A stretch of 64,000 bases of DNA from Aristolochia californica (GCA_029961685.1 JARWKL010000008.1:24749119-24813118), one strand, 5' to 3'. Numbered from the stretch's first letter, positions 1 through 13,165 are shown. Made by a program: numbers and translations. The notes: generated by a model not told the origin, from the letters alone.

Positions 1-356
1 TCACTCTCCTATTTTTCTCGTAAAAAAAAAGATTTATGGAAAATAGATCGCCACAAAATGAAAATTTTAGATTTAATGTATGCAAAAAAAATTTAAAAAC
101 TATAATAAATGTAAGTGAAGAAATTCATTTCACGCACTAAAAATGAACTCCAAAGTTTTGTTATCCTTGTTTGGGAAATTCCACTAGTACAACCCCTAAT
201 AACAGCTTCGTGGAATTTTGTTGAAAAGAGACTTCTAATGGATCCTAACATGTTTTAAATGTGGTGGATATGCATGCCATAAACATGTTGAGGAAGCAAG
301 TAACCTAATGGTCCAAACATTTCAAGGAGTAGAAAAAATCAAATTGTCAAGTTAAC
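1..356 (+). repeat. Partial satellite unit at the left edge
   Basis: The window opens inside a unit: base 1 corresponds to about +147 of the consensus (the TCACTCTCC segment), and the unit runs to its normal end before the first anchor at 357. The array therefore continues beyond the left edge. Confidence 0.93.
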
Positions 357-737
357 GTGTTGTTGGATATTTACCAGAGCCAAACAACCCACTATATGCC
401 TATCCTTAAAAATCACAGATGCTTTTTGGAATTATCTCTCTCAGCATTTGTGCATTTCAATTTTCAATCTTCAAATATTTTTTCAGATCCAAACTTGAGT
501 TTCGACTCTACCATTTTTCTCGTAAACAAAAAATATATAAGGCAAATAGATGCAAATTTTAGCGTTCAAGTATGCAAAAAAATTTGAAAACTATACTAAA
601 TGTTAGTGAAGAAAATTATTTCACACACTAAAAATGAACTCCATAGTTTTGTTATCCTTGTTGGGGAAATTCCACTAGTACATCCCCTAATAAAAGCTTG
701 GTGAAGTTTTATAGGAAAGATACTTCTAACTAATCCT

Positions 738-780
738 AACATGTTTTAAATGTGGTGGATATGCATGCCAGAAACATGTT
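738..780. other. Paired AACATGTT palindromes (example of a per-unit element)
   Basis: The 8-bp palindrome AACATGTT occurs at 738-745 and again at 773-780, 35 bp apart, with the palindrome ATGCAT (761-766) between. Most units have both copies at +393 and +428. Many R units in the right third have AACATTTT in place of the second copy. The function is unknown. Confidence 0.75.
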
Positions 781-1348
781 GAGCAAGCAAGTGACCTAAT
801 GAACCAAAAATTTGAAGGAGTAGAAAAAATCAAATTCTCTAGTAAACGTGTGGTTGGATATTTACCAGAGTCATACAACCCACTTTTTGCCTTTCATTAA
901 AAATCACAGATACATTTTGGAATTATCTCTCTCAGCATTTGTGCATTCCCATTTTGATTGTTCAAATTTTTTTCATATCCAAACTTGAGTTTTCACTCTA
1001 CTATTTTTCTCGTAAACAAAAAAGATTTCAGGCAAATAGACCGCAACAAAATGAAAATTTTAGAGTTCATGTATACAAAAAAAATTGAAAACTATAATAA
1101 ACGTAATTGATGAAAATTATTTCACGCACTAAAAATGAAATCCAAAGTTTTGTTATCCATGTTTGGAAAATTCTACGAGTACAACCCCTAATAATAGCTT
1201 GGTGGAATTTTATAGGAAAAAGACTTGTAACAGATCCAAACATGATTTAAATGTGGTGGATATGCATGCCAGAAATATGTTGAGGATGCAAGTGACCTAA
1301 TGATCCAAAAATTTCAAAGAAAAGAAAAGATTAAATTTACAAATCAAC

Positions 1349-1822
1349 ATGTGTTGGATATTTGCGAGGGCCAAACACAGATACATTGTGGAATTATCTC
1401 TCTCAGCATTTGTGCATTTCCATTTTGGATGTTCAAATTTTTTTTTCAGATCCAAACTTGATTTTTCACTCTCCCTTTTTTCTTGTCAATAAAAAAGATA
1501 TGAAGCAAATAGATCGCAACAAAAATAAAATTTTACTGTTCATGTATACAAAAAAAATTGAAAACTATAATAAATGTAATTGAAGAAAATTATTTCACGC
1601 ACTAAAAATGAACTCCAATGTTTTGTTATCCATGTTTGGGAAATTCCACTAGTACAACCCTTAATAATAGCTTGGTGGAATTTTATAGGAAAGGGACTTC
1701 TAACTGATCCAAACATGTTTTTAATGTGGTAGATATGCATCCCAGAAACATGTTGAGGATGGTAGTGACCTAATGATCCAAAAATTTTAAAGAGTAGAAA
1801 AAATAAAAATTCTCAAGTTAAC
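1349..1822 (+). repeat. Unit with 29-bp internal deletion
   Basis: This 474-bp unit reads GCCAAACACAGATAC at 1370-1384, whereas other units have about 29 further bases between CCAAAC and ACAGATAC. The lost piece covers unit positions about +30 to +58. Unit 12721 lost almost the same piece with different endpoints, so these look like independent events. Confidence 0.82.
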
Positions 1823-4320
1823 GTGTGGTTGGATATTCATCATAGCCAAACAACCCACTTTTTGCCTATCCTTAAAAATCATGGATACTGTTTGGATTAA
1901 TCTCTCTCAGCATTTGTACATTTCCATTTTGGATATTCAAATTTTTTTTCAGGTCCAAACTTGAGTTTTCACTCTCCCATTTTTCTCGTAAACAAAAAGG
2001 ATATAAGACAAATAGATCGCAACAAAATGAAAATTTTAGAGCTCATGTATGCAAAAAAAATTGAAAACTACAATAAATGAAAGTGAGGAAAAAAATGTCA
2101 TGCACTTAAAATGAACTCTAAAGTTTTGTTATCCATGTTTGGGAAATTCCACTAGAACAACCCCTAATAATAGCTTGGTGGAATTTTATAGGAAAGAGAC
2201 TTCTAACTGATCCTAACATGTTTTAAATGTGGTGGATATACATGCTTGAAACATGTTGAGGATGCAAGTGACCTAATAATCCAAAATTTCAAGGAGTAGA
2301 AAAAATCAAATTCTCAACTGAACGTGTGGTTGGAGATTTATCAGAGCCAAAACAACCCACTTTTTTCCTATCCATAAAAATCACAGATACTTTTTGGAAT
2401 TATCTCTCTCAGCATTTGTGCATTTCCATTTTGGGAGTTAAAATTTTTTTTCAGATCCAAAATTGAGTTTTCAATCTACTATTTTTCTAGTAAACAAAAA
2501 AGAATTAAGGCAAATGGATCACAACAAAATGAAAATTTTAGAGCTCATGTATGCAAAAACATTTAAAAACTATAATAAATGTAAGTGAAGAAAATTAATT
2601 CATGCACTTAAAATGAACTTTGTAGTTTTGTTATCCATGTTTGGGAAATTCCACTAGTACAACCCCTAATAATAGCTTCATGGAATTTTATAGGAAAGAG
2701 ACTTCTAATTGATCCTAGCATGTTTTAAATGTGGTGGATATGCATGCCAGAAACATGTTAAGGATGCAAGTGACCTAATGATCCAAAAATTTTAAGGTGT
2801 AGAAAAAATCAAATTCTCAAGTTAATGGTTGGATATTTAGCAGAGCCTAACAACCCACTTTTTTCCTATCCTTAAAAATCACAGTTACTTTTTGAATTTA
2901 TCGCTTTCAGCATTTGTGCATTTCCATTTTGGAAGTTCAATTTTTTTTTCAGATCCAAACTTGAGTTTTCACTTTCCCATTTTTCTCGTAAACAAAAAAG
3001 AAATATGGCAAATTGATCACAACAAAATGAAAATTTTGAGCTCATGTATGCAAAAAAATTTGAAATCAATAATAAATGTAAGAGAGGAAAATTAGTTCAT
3101 GCACTAAAAATGAATTCCAAAGTTTTGTTATCCATGTTTGGGAAATTCCACTAGTACAACCCGTAATAATAGCTTGGTGCAATTTTATAGGAAAGAGACT
3201 TCTAACAGATCCTAAGATGTTTTAAATGTGGTGGATATGCATACCAGAAACATGTTGAGGATGCAAGTGACCTAATGATCCAAAAAGTTCAAGGAGAAGA
3301 AAACATTAAATTCTCAAGTTAACGTGTGCTTGGATATTTACAGAAACCAAACAACCCACTTTTTGCCTATCCTTAAAAAACACAGATACTTTTTGGAATT
3401 ATCTCTCTCTGCATTTGTACATTTCCATTTGGGATGTTCAAATTTTTTTTTAGATCCAAACTTGAGTTTTCTCTCTCCCATTTTTCTCGTAAACAAAAAA
3501 GATATCAATCAAATAGTTCACACCAAAATTAAAATTTTATAGTTCATGTAAGCAAAAAAATTTGAAAACTATAATAAATTTAACGGAAGAAAATTAATTC
3601 ACACACTAAAAATTAACTCTAAAGTTTTGTTATCCATGTTTGGGAAATTCCACTAGTACAATCCCAAATAATAGCATGATGGAATTTTATAGGAAAGAGA
3701 CTTATAACTGATCCTAACATGTTTTAAATGTGGTGGATAAGCATGCCAAAAAATGTTGAGGATGCAAGTGACCTAATGATCCAAAAATTTCAAGAAGTAG
3801 AAAAAATCAAATTATCAAGTTAACGTGTGGTTGGATATCTTCTAGAGCCAAACACCCCACTTTTTTCCTATCCTTAAAAATCACAGATATTTTTTGGAAT
3901 TATCTCCCTCAGCATTTGTGCATTTCTATTTTGGATGTTCAAATTTTTTTCAGATCCAAACTTGAATTTTCACTCTCCCATTTTTCTCTTAAACAAAAAT
4001 GATATCAGGCAAATAGTTCGCAACAAAATGAAAATTTTAGAGTTCATGTATGCAAAAAAAATTGGAAAACTATAATAAATGTTAGTGAAGAAAATTAATT
4101 CAAGCACTAAAAATGAACTCCAAAGTTTTGTTATCCATGTTTGGGAAATTTTACTAGTACAACCCTAATAATACCTTGATGGAATTTTATTGGAAATAGA
4201 CTTCTAACTAATCCTAACATGTTTTAAATGAGGTTGATATGCATGCAAGAAACAAGTTGAGGATGCAAGTGACCTAATGATTCAAAAATTTCAAGGAGTA
4301 GAAAAAATCAAATTCTCAAG

Positions 4321-7317
4321 TGGTTATATATTTACTTGAGCCAAACAACCCACTTTTTGCCTATCCTTAAAAATCACAGATACTTTTTGGAATTATCTCT
4401 CTTAGCATTTGTGCATTTTCATTTTGGATGTTCAAATTTTGTTTCATATTGAAACTTGAGTTTTCATTCTCCCATTTTTCTCGTAAACAAAAAAGATATA
4501 ACGCAAATAGATGACAACAAAATGAATATTTTAGAGCTCTTCTATGCAAAAAAATTTGAAAACAATAATAAATTAAAGTGAAGAAAATTATTTTCCGCAC
4601 TAAAAATGAACTCCAAAGGTTGGATATCCATTATGAGTAATTCCACTAGTACAACCGTTAATAATAGCATGGTGAAATTTTATAGGAAAGAGACTTCTAA
4701 CTATTCCTAACATGTTTTAAATGTGGTGGATATGCATGCCAGAAACATGTTCAGGATGCAAGTGACCTAATGATCCAAAAATTTCTTGGAGAAGAAAAAA
4801 TTAAATTCTCAAGTTAACATGTGGTTGGATATTTACCAGAGCCAAACAACCCACTTTTTGCCTGCTCTTAAAATCACTGATACTTTTTGGAATTATCTCT
4901 CTCAGCATTTCTACATTTCCATTTTGGATGTTCAAATTCTTTTTCAGCTCCAAACTTGAGTTTTCACTCTCCCATTTTTCTCGTAAACAAAAAAGATATA
5001 AGGCAAATAGACCGCAACAAAATGAAAATTTTAGAGCTCATGTATGCAAAAAAATTTTAAAAATATAATAAATGTAAGTGAAGACAATTATTTCACTCAA
5101 TAAAAATGAACTCTAAAGTTTTGTTATCCATGTTTGGGAAATTCCACTAGTACAACCCTTAATAATAGCTTGATGGAAATTTATAGGAAAGAGACTTCTA
5201 ACTGATCCTAACATGTTTTAAATGTGGTGGATATGCATGCTAGAAACAAGTTGAGGATGCAAGTGACCCAATGATCCAAAAATTTCAAGGAGAAGAAAAA
5301 ATTAAATTCTCAAGTTAACGTGTTGTTGGATATTTACATAAGCCAAACAACCCACTTTTTGCCTATCCATAAAAATCACAGATACTTTTTGGAATTATCT
5401 CTCTCAGCATTTGTGCATTTCCATTTTGGATGTTCAATTTTTTTTTCAGATCCAAACTAGTGTTTTCACTCTCCCATTTTTCTCGTAAGCAAAAAAGATT
5501 TATGACAAAAAGATTGCAAGAAAATGAAAATTTTAAAGTTCATGTATACAAAAAAATTTGAAAACTATAATAAATGTAATAGAAGAAAATTATTTCACGC
5601 AGTAAAAATGAACTCCAAATTTTTGTTATCCATGTTTGGGAAATTCCACTAGTACAACCCCTAATAATACCTTTGTGGAATGTTATAGGAAAGAGACTTC
5701 TAACTAATCTTAACATGTTTTAAATGTAGTGGATATGCATGCCAGAAACATGTAGAGTATGCAAGTGACCTAATGATCCAAAAATTTTTAGGAGTAGAAA
5801 AATTTAAATTCTCAAGTTAACGTGTGGTTGGATATTTACCATAGCCAAACAACCCACTTTTTGCCTATCCTTAAAAATCACAGATTATTTGGAATTATCT
5901 CTCTTAGCATTTGTGCATTGCCATTTTGGATGTTCTATCTTTTTTCAGATCGAAATTTGAGTTTTCACTCTCCCATTTTTCTCGTAAAGAAAAAAGATAT
6001 AAGGCAAATTGATTGCAACAAAATGAAAATTTAAATGCTCATTTATGCAAAAAAAAATGAAAACTATAACAAATGAAAGAGAAGAAAATTATTTCATGCA
6101 CTAAAAATGAACCCCAAAGTTTTGTTATCCATGTTTGGGAAATTCCACTAGTACAACCCCTAATAATAGCTTGGTGGAATTTTATTGGAAAGAGACTTGT
6201 AACAGATCCTAACATGTTTTGAATGTGGTGGATAAGCATGCCAGAAACATGTTGAGGATGCAAGTGACCTAATGATCCAAAAATTTCAAGGAGAAGAAAA
6301 AATTAAATTCTCAAGTTAACATGTGCTTTGATATTTATCAGATCCAAACCACGCACTTTTTGCCTATCCTTAAAAATCAAAGATACTTTTTGGAACTCTC
6401 TCCCTTAGCATTTGTGAATTTCCATTTTGGATGATAAAGTTTTTTTTAGATCCAAATTTTATTTTTCACTCTCCCATTTTTCTCATAAAAAAAAAAAGAT
6501 AACAAGCAAATAGATCGCAGCAAAATTAAAATTTTACAGTTCATGTATACGAAAAAAATTGAAAACTATAATAAATGTAAATGAAGAAAATTATTTCACG
6601 GACTAAAAATTAACTCCAATGTTTTGTTATCCATGTTTGGGAAATTCCACTAGTATAACCGCTAATAATAGCTTGGTCGAATTTTATAAGAAAGAGACTT
6701 CTAACTGATCATAACATGTTTTAAATGTGGTGGATATGCATGCAAGAAACATGTTGAGGATGCAAGTGACCAAATGATCCAAAAATTTCAAGGTGTAGAA
6801 AAAATCAAATTCTCAAGTTGACGTGTGGTCTGAGATTTATCAAAGCAAAAACAACCCACTTTTTGTCTATCCATAAAAATCACAGATACCTTTTGGAATT
6901 CTTGCTCTCAGCATTTTTGCATTTCCTTTTTGGATGTTCAAAGTTTTTTTCAGATCCAAACTTGAGTTTTCAGTCTCCCATTTTTCTCGTAGACAAAAAA
7001 AATATAAGTCAATTTGATCACAACAAAATGAAAATTTTAGAGCTCATATATGCAAAAACATTTGAAAACTATAATAAATGTAAGTGAAGAAAATTAATTC
7101 ACACACTAAAAATGAACTCTAAAGTTTAGTTATCCATGTTTAGGAAATTCCACTAGTACAACCCCTAATAATTGCTTGATGAAATTTTACAGGAAAGAGA
7201 CTTCTAACTGATCCTAACATGTTTTAAATGTGGTGGATATGCATGCAAAAAACTAGGTGAGGATGCAAGTGACCTAATGATCCAAAAATTTCAAGAAGTA
7301 GAAAAAATCAAATTCTC
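4321..7317 (+). repeat. Higher-order repeat copy 1 (6 units, A-B-C-D-E-F)
   Basis: Unit starts are 4321 (A), 4819 (B), 5320 (C), 5822 (D), 6321 (E) and 6823 (F). A lacks 8 bp at the boundary (CAAGTGGTT instead of CAAGTTAACGTGTGGTT) and has TTCATAT..GAAAC and GAATATTTTAGAGCTC. B has TTCAGCTCC and GACAATTATTTCACTCA. C has TTTACATAAGCC. D has CAGATTATTTGGAATT, 4 bp shorter than usual. E has ATGTGCTTTGATATTT. F has GAGATTTATCAAAGC. The next A begins 2997 bp downstream. Confidence 0.82.
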
Positions 7318-7786
7318 ATGTGGTTGGATATTTACCTGAGCCAAACAACCTACTTTTTGCCTATCCTTAAAAATCACAGATACATTTTGGAATTATCACT
7401 CTTAGCATTTGTGCAATTTCATTTTATATGTTCAAGTTTTTTTTCATATCGAAACATGAGTTTTCATTCTCCCATTTTTTTCGTAAACAAAAAAGATATA
7501 AAGCAAATAGATCCCAAAAAAATGAATATTTTAGAGCTCTTCTATGCAAAAAAAAATTGAAAACAATAATAAATGTAAGTGTAGAAAATTATTTCAAGCA
7601 CTAAAAATGAACTCCAAAGGTTGGTTATCCATGTTTGGGAAATTCCACTAGTATAACCCTTAATAAAAGCATGGTGAAATTTTATAGGAAAGAGACTTCT
7701 AACTGTTCCTAACATGTTTTAAATGTGTTGGATATGCATGCCAGAAACATGTTCAGGATGCAAGTGACCTAATGATCCAAGTTAAC
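7318..7786 (+). repeat. A-type unit with ~34-bp deletion at its 3' end
   Basis: The sequence runs GATCCAAGTTAAC at 7775-7787. Other units have about 34 bases, including the AAGGAGTAGAAAAA segment, between GATCCAA and GTTAAC. The CAA shared by both sides gives a short microhomology at the break. Confidence 0.8.
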
Positions 7787-10285
7787 ATGTGGTTGGATAT
7801 TTACCAGAGCCAAACAACCCACTTTTTGCCTATCCTCAAAAATCACATATACTTTTTGGAATTATCTCTCTCAGCATTTGTGCATTTCCATTTTGGATGT
7901 TAAAATTCTTTTTCAGCTCCAAACTTGAGTTTTCACTATCCCATTTTTCTCGTAAACAAAAAAGATATATGGCAAATAGACCGCAACAAAAAGAAAATTT
8001 TAGAGCTTATGAATGCAAAAAAAATTAAAAAATATAATAAATGTAAGTGAAGACAATTATTTCACTCAGTAAAAATGAACTATAAGGTTTTGTTATCCAT
8101 GTTTGTGAAATTCCACTAGTACAACCCCTAATAATAGCTTGGTGGAATTTTACAGGAAAGAGACTTCTATCAGATCCAAACATGTTTTAAATGTGGTGGA
8201 TATGCTTGCCAGAAACATGTTGAGGATGCAAGTGAGCTAATGATCCAAAAATTTCAAGGAGAAGAAACATTTAAATTCTCAAGTTAACGTGTGGTTGGAT
8301 ATTTACCAGAGCCAAACAACCCAATTTTTGCCTATCCTTAAAAATCACAGATTATTTGGAATTATCTCTCTTAGCATTTGTGCATTTCCATTTTGGATGT
8401 TCAATTTTTTTTTCATATGGAAACTTGAGTTTTCACTCTCCCTTTTTTCTCGTATACAAAATAAATATAAGGCAAATTGATCGCAACAAAATGAAAATTT
8501 TAGAGCTCATGTATGCAAAAAAATTAGAAAACTATAATAAATGTAAGTGAAGAAAATTATTTCACGCACTAAAAATCAACTCCAAAGTTTTGTTATCCAT
8601 GTTTGGGAAATTCCAGTAGTACAACCCCTAATAATAGGTTGGTGGAATTTTATAGGAAAGAGACTTCAAACTGATCCTAACATATTTTAAATGTGGTAGA
8701 TATGCAGGCCAGAAACATGTTGAGGATGCAAGTGACCTAATGATCCAAGAATTTTAAGGAGAAGAAAAAATTAAATTCTCAAGTTAACATGTGGTTGGAT
8801 ATTTATCAGAGCCAAACAAGCCACTTTTTTCCTATCCTTAAAAATCACAGATACTTTTGGAATTATCTCTCTCAGCATTTGTGCAATTCCATTTTGGATG
8901 TCCAAATTTTTTTTTAGATCCAAACTTGAGTTTTCACCCTCCCATTTTTCTCCTAAACAAAAAAGATATAAGACAAATAGATCGCCACAAAATGAAAATT
9001 TTAGAGCACATGTATGCAAAAAAATTTGAAAACTATAATAAATGTAAGTGAAGAAAATTATTTCATGCACTAAAATTGGACTCTAAAGTTTTGTTATCCA
9101 TGTTTGGGAAATTCCACTAGAACAACCCCTAATAATAGCTTGGTGGAATTTTATTGGAAAGAGACTTCTAACTAATCCTAAAATGTTCTAAATGTGGTGG
9201 ATATGCATGCCAGAATCATGTTGAGGATGCAAGTGACCTAATGATCCAAAAATTTCAAGGAGAACAAAAAATAAAATTCTCAAGTTAACGTGTGGTTGGA
9301 GATTTATCAAAGCCAAAACAACCCACTTTTTGCCTATCCATAAAAATCACAGATAGTTTTTGGAATTATCTCTCTTAGCATTTGTGCATTTCCATTTTGT
9401 ATGTTCAAATTTTTTTTCAGATCCAAACTTGAGTTTTCAGTCTCCCATTTTTCATGTAAACAAAAAAGAAATTAGGCAAATTGATCTCAACAAAATAAAA
9501 ATTTTAGAGCTCATGTATGCAAAAACATTTGAAAACTATAATAAATGTAAGTGAAGAAAATTGATTCACGCACTAAAAATGAACTCTAAAACGTTTTTAT
9601 CCATGTTTGGGAAATTCCACTAGTACAAGCCCTAATAATTGCTTGATGGAATTTTATAGGAAAGAGACTTCTAACTGATCCTAACATGTTTTAAATGTGG
9701 TGGATATGCATGCCAGAAACATGTTGAGGATGCAAGTGAACTAATGATCCAAAAATTTCAAGGAGTAGAAAAAATTAAATTCTCAAGTTAACGTGTGGTT
9801 GGATAAACGAGAGCCTAACATCCCACTTTTTTCCTATCCTTAAAAATCACAGATATTTTTTTGAATTATCTCCCTCGGAATTTGTGCATTTCCATTTTGG
9901 ATGTTCAAATTTTTTTCAGATCCAAACTTGAATTTTCACTCTCCCATTTTTCTCATAAACAAAAATGATATCTGACAAATAGATCGCAACAAAATGAAAA
10001 TTTTTGAGTTCATGTATGCAAAAAAATTTGAAAACTATAATAAATGTAAGTGTCAAAATTAATTCACGCACTAAAAATAATTTCCAAATTTTTATTATCC
10101 ATGTTTGCGAAATTCCACTTGTACAACCCCTAATAATAGCTTGATGGAATTTTATAGGAAAGAGACTTCTAACAGATCCTAACATGTTTTAAATGTGGTG
10201 GATATTCATGCAAGAAACAAGTTGATGATGCAAGTGACCGAATCATCCAAAAATTTCAAGGCGTAGAAAAAATCAAATTCTGAAG
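7318..10285 (+). repeat. Higher-order repeat copy 2 (6 units, C missing)
   Basis: Unit starts are 7318 (A), 7787 (B), 8289 (D), 8789, 9290 (F) and 9793 (G). The A unit again lacks 8 bp (CTCATGTGG) and B again has TTCAGCTCC. The unit after B has the D mark CAGATTATTTGG, so the C unit of copy 1 is absent. G is marked by AGCCTAACATCCCAC with TTTTTTCC in place of TTTTTGCC, as in unit 3825. The next A lies 2968 bp downstream. Confidence 0.8.
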
Positions 10286-11274
10286 TGGTTGGATATTTAC
10301 TAGAGCCAAACAACCCACTTTTTGCCTATCCTTAAAAATCACAGATACTTTTTGGAATTATCACTCTTACAATTTGTGCATTTTCATTTTGTATGTTCAA
10401 ATTTTTATTCATATCGAAACTTGAGTTTTCATTCTCCCATCTTTCTCGTAAACAGAAAAGATATAACGCAAATAGATGACAATAAAATGAAGTTTTTAGA
10501 GACCTTCTATGCAAAAAAAATTGAAAACAATAATAAATGTAAGCAAAGAAAATTAATTTACGCACTAAAAATGAACTCCAAAGGTTGGTTATCATTCCAC
10601 TAGTATAACTCTTAAAAATAGCATGGTGGAATTTTATAGGAAAGAGACTTCTAACTGTTCCTAACATGTTTTAAATGTGGTGGATATGCAAGCCAGAAAT
10701 ATGTTCAGGATGCAAGTGACCTAATGATCCAAAAATTTCATGGAGTAGAAAAAATTAAATTCTCAAGTTAACATGTGGTTGGATATTTACCGGAGCCAAA
10801 CAACCCAATTTTTGCCTATCCTAAAAAATCACAGATACTTTTTGGAATTATCTCTCTTAGCATTTCTGCATTTCCATTTTGGAAATTGAAATTATTTTTT
10901 AGCTCCAAACTTGAGTTTCCACTCTCCCATTTTTCTCATAAACTAAAAAAATATTAGGTAAATAGACCGCAACAAAATGAAAATTTTAGAGCTCATGTAT
11001 GCTAAAAAATTTGAAAAATATAATAAATGTAACTAAAGACAATTATTTCACTCAGTAAAAATGAACTCTAAAGTTTTGTTATCCATATTTGGGAAATTCC
11101 ACTTCTAATGCCCCTAATAAGAGCTTGGTGGAATTTTATAGGAAAGAGACTTCTAACTGGTCCTAACATGTTTTAAATGTGGTGAATATGCATGCCAGAA
11201 ATATGTTGAGGATGCAAGTGACCCAATGATCATAAAATTTCAAGGAGTAGAAAAAATTAAATTCTCAAGTTAAC

Positions 11275-11719
11275 GTGTAGTTGGATATTTACATAAGCCA
11301 AACAACCCATTTTTTGCCTATCCTTCAAAATCCTAGATACTTTTTGGAATTATATCCCTCAGCAGTTGTGCATTTCCATTTGGATGTTCAAATTTTTTTT
11401 CAGGCAAATAGATCGAAACAAATGAAAATTTTAGAGTTCTTGTATACAAAAAAATTTGAAAACTATAATAAATATTATTGAAGAAAATTATTTCACACAC
11501 AAAAAATGAACTCCAAAGTTTTGTTATCCATGTTTGGGTAATTCCACTAGTACTACCCCTAATAATACCTTTGTGGAATTTTATAGGAAAGAGACTTCTA
11601 ACTGATCCTAACATGTTTTAAGTGTGGTCGATATGCATGTATAAAACATGTTGAGGATCCAAGTGACCTAAGGATCCAAAAATTTCTAAGAGTAGAAAAA
11701 TTTTAATTCTCTAGTTAAC
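11275..11719 (+). repeat. C-type unit with 55-bp deletion at a TTCAG match
   Basis: The T run ends TTCAG and continues directly as GCAAATAGATCG around 11398-11414. In intact C units TTCAG occurs twice, after the T run and in GATTTCAGGC, and these are 55 bp apart. The deletion has removed exactly one copy plus the intervening 50 bp, which accounts for the 445-bp unit length. Confidence 0.88.
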
Positions 11720-12720
11720 GTGTGGTTGGATATTTACCAGAGCCAAACAACCCTCTTTTTTCCTATTCTTAAAAATCACAGATCACTTGGAATTATCCTT
11801 CTTAGCATTTGTGCATTTCCATTTTGGATGTTCTATTTTTTTTTTCAGATCGAAATTTGAGTTTTCACTCTCCCATTTTTCTCGTAAACAAAAAAGATAT
11901 AAGGCAAATTGATCACAACAAAATGAAAATTTCAGAGCTCATTTATGCAAAAAAATTTGAAAACTATAATAAATGTAAGTGAAGAAAATTATTCCACGCA
12001 CTAAAAATGGACTCCAAAGTTTTGTTATCCATGTTTGGGATATTCCACTAGTACGACCCCTAATACGAGCTTGGTGAAATTTTATAGGAAAGAGACTTCT
12101 AACAGATCCTAACATGTTTTGAATGTGGTGGATATGCATGCCAGAAACATGATGAGGATGCAAGTGACCTAATGATCCAAAAATTTCAAGGAGAAGAAAA
12201 AATTAAATTCTCAAGTTAACGTGTGCTTGGATATTTACCAGAGCAAACAACCCAGTTTTTGCCTATCCTTAAAAACCACAGATACTTTTTGGAATTATCT
12301 CTCTCAGCATTTGTGCATTTCCATTTTGGATGTTCAAATTTTTTTTAGATCCAAACTTTAGTTTTCTTTCTTCCATTTTTCTCGTAAACAAAAAAGATAA
12401 CAAGCAAAGAGATCGCAGCAAAATTAAAATTTTACAGTTCATGTATACCAAAAAAATTGAAAACTATCATAAATGTATTTGAAGAAAATTAATTCATGAA
12501 GTAAAAATGAACTCTAACGTTTTGTTATCCATGTTTGGGAAATTCCACTAGTACAACCCCTAATAATGGCTTGGTCAAATTTTATAGGAAAGAGACTTCT
12601 AACTTATCCTAACATGTTTTAAATGTGGTGGATATGTATGCCAGAAATATGTTGAGGATGCAAGTAACCTAATGATCAAAAAATTTCAAGGAGAAGAAAA
12701 AATTAAATTCTCAAGTTAAC

Positions 12721-13165
12721 GTGCGCTTGGATATTTTCCAAAGCCAAATCATAGATACTTTTTGGAATTATCTCTCTCAGCATTTTTGCATTTCCATTTT
12801 GGATGTTCAAATTTTTTTTTAGATTCAAACTTTAGTTTTATCTCTCACATTTTTCTCGTAAAAAAAAAGATCACAAGCAAATAGATCGTAGAAAAATTAA
12901 AATTTTACAGTTCATGTATACAAAAAAATTGAAAACACTAATAAATGAAATTTAAGAAAATTATTTCACGGACTAAGAATGTACACCAATGTTTTGTTAT
13001 CCAGGTTTGGGAAATTCCACTAGTACAACCCCTAATAATAGCTTGGTGGAATTTTATAGGAAAGAGACTTCTAACTGATCCTAACATGTTTTCAATGTGG
13101 TGGATATGCATGTGACCTAATGATCCTAAAATTTCGAGTAGAAAAAATCAAATTCTCAAGTTAAC
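12721..13165 (+). repeat. Unit with two deletions (about 27 and 24 bp)
   Basis: At 12743-12756 the unit reads GCCAAATCATAGATA, having lost about 27 bp around ACTTTTTGCC. At 13101-13117 it reads GGATATGCATGTGACC, having lost about 24 bp that normally include the second AACATGTT. It also has the 4-bp shorter AATTTCGAGTAG. Together these explain the 445-bp length. Confidence 0.85.
13012..13054. other. Conserved 9-bp inverted repeat (example of a per-unit dyad)
   Basis: AAATTCCAC (13012-13020) is followed after 25 nt by its exact reverse complement GTGGAATTT (13046-13054). The loop carries ACTAGT-related and CCCCTAATAATAG sequence. The same arrangement occurs at +322 to +364 in most units, in every subfamily, and is broken mainly in units with deletions here. 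It could form a hairpin or bind a dimeric protein; neither is shown. Confidence 0.8.

Larger units (their letters stand above)
357..4320 (+). repeat. Satellite units 1-8, mixed subfamilies
   Basis: Unit starts are at 357, 848, 1349, 1823, 2324, 2825, 3324 and 3825. No A-type unit (GAATATTTTAGAGCTCTTC) is present, so the ordered HOR seen downstream is not obvious here. Unit 848 has the C-type segment GATTTCAGGCAAATAG. Unit 2324 has GGAGATTTATCAGAGCC, a variant that returns at 6823, 9290 and 18164. Unit 1349 carries a 29-bp deletion. Unit 2825 starts GTTAATGGTTGG and so lacks 4 bp at the boundary. Confidence 0.85.

Noticed and set aside
250..260. AATAAA polyadenylation signals in each unit
   Set aside because: The motif is expected by chance in DNA this AT-rich, and there is no transcript context.
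331..350. Telomere-like CCCTAA in the loop of the conserved dyad
   Set aside because: It occurs once per unit as CCCCTAATAATAG and is not tandemly repeated, so it is probably chance.
10332..10667. Reverse-strand frame of 111 codons and similar reverse frames (for example 13761-14105, 37474-37776)
   Set aside because: The same peptide pieces (such as FPIKFHQAIIRGCTSGIS) recur in many units with different breaks. They are the antisense reading of the satellite, with no separate gene context.
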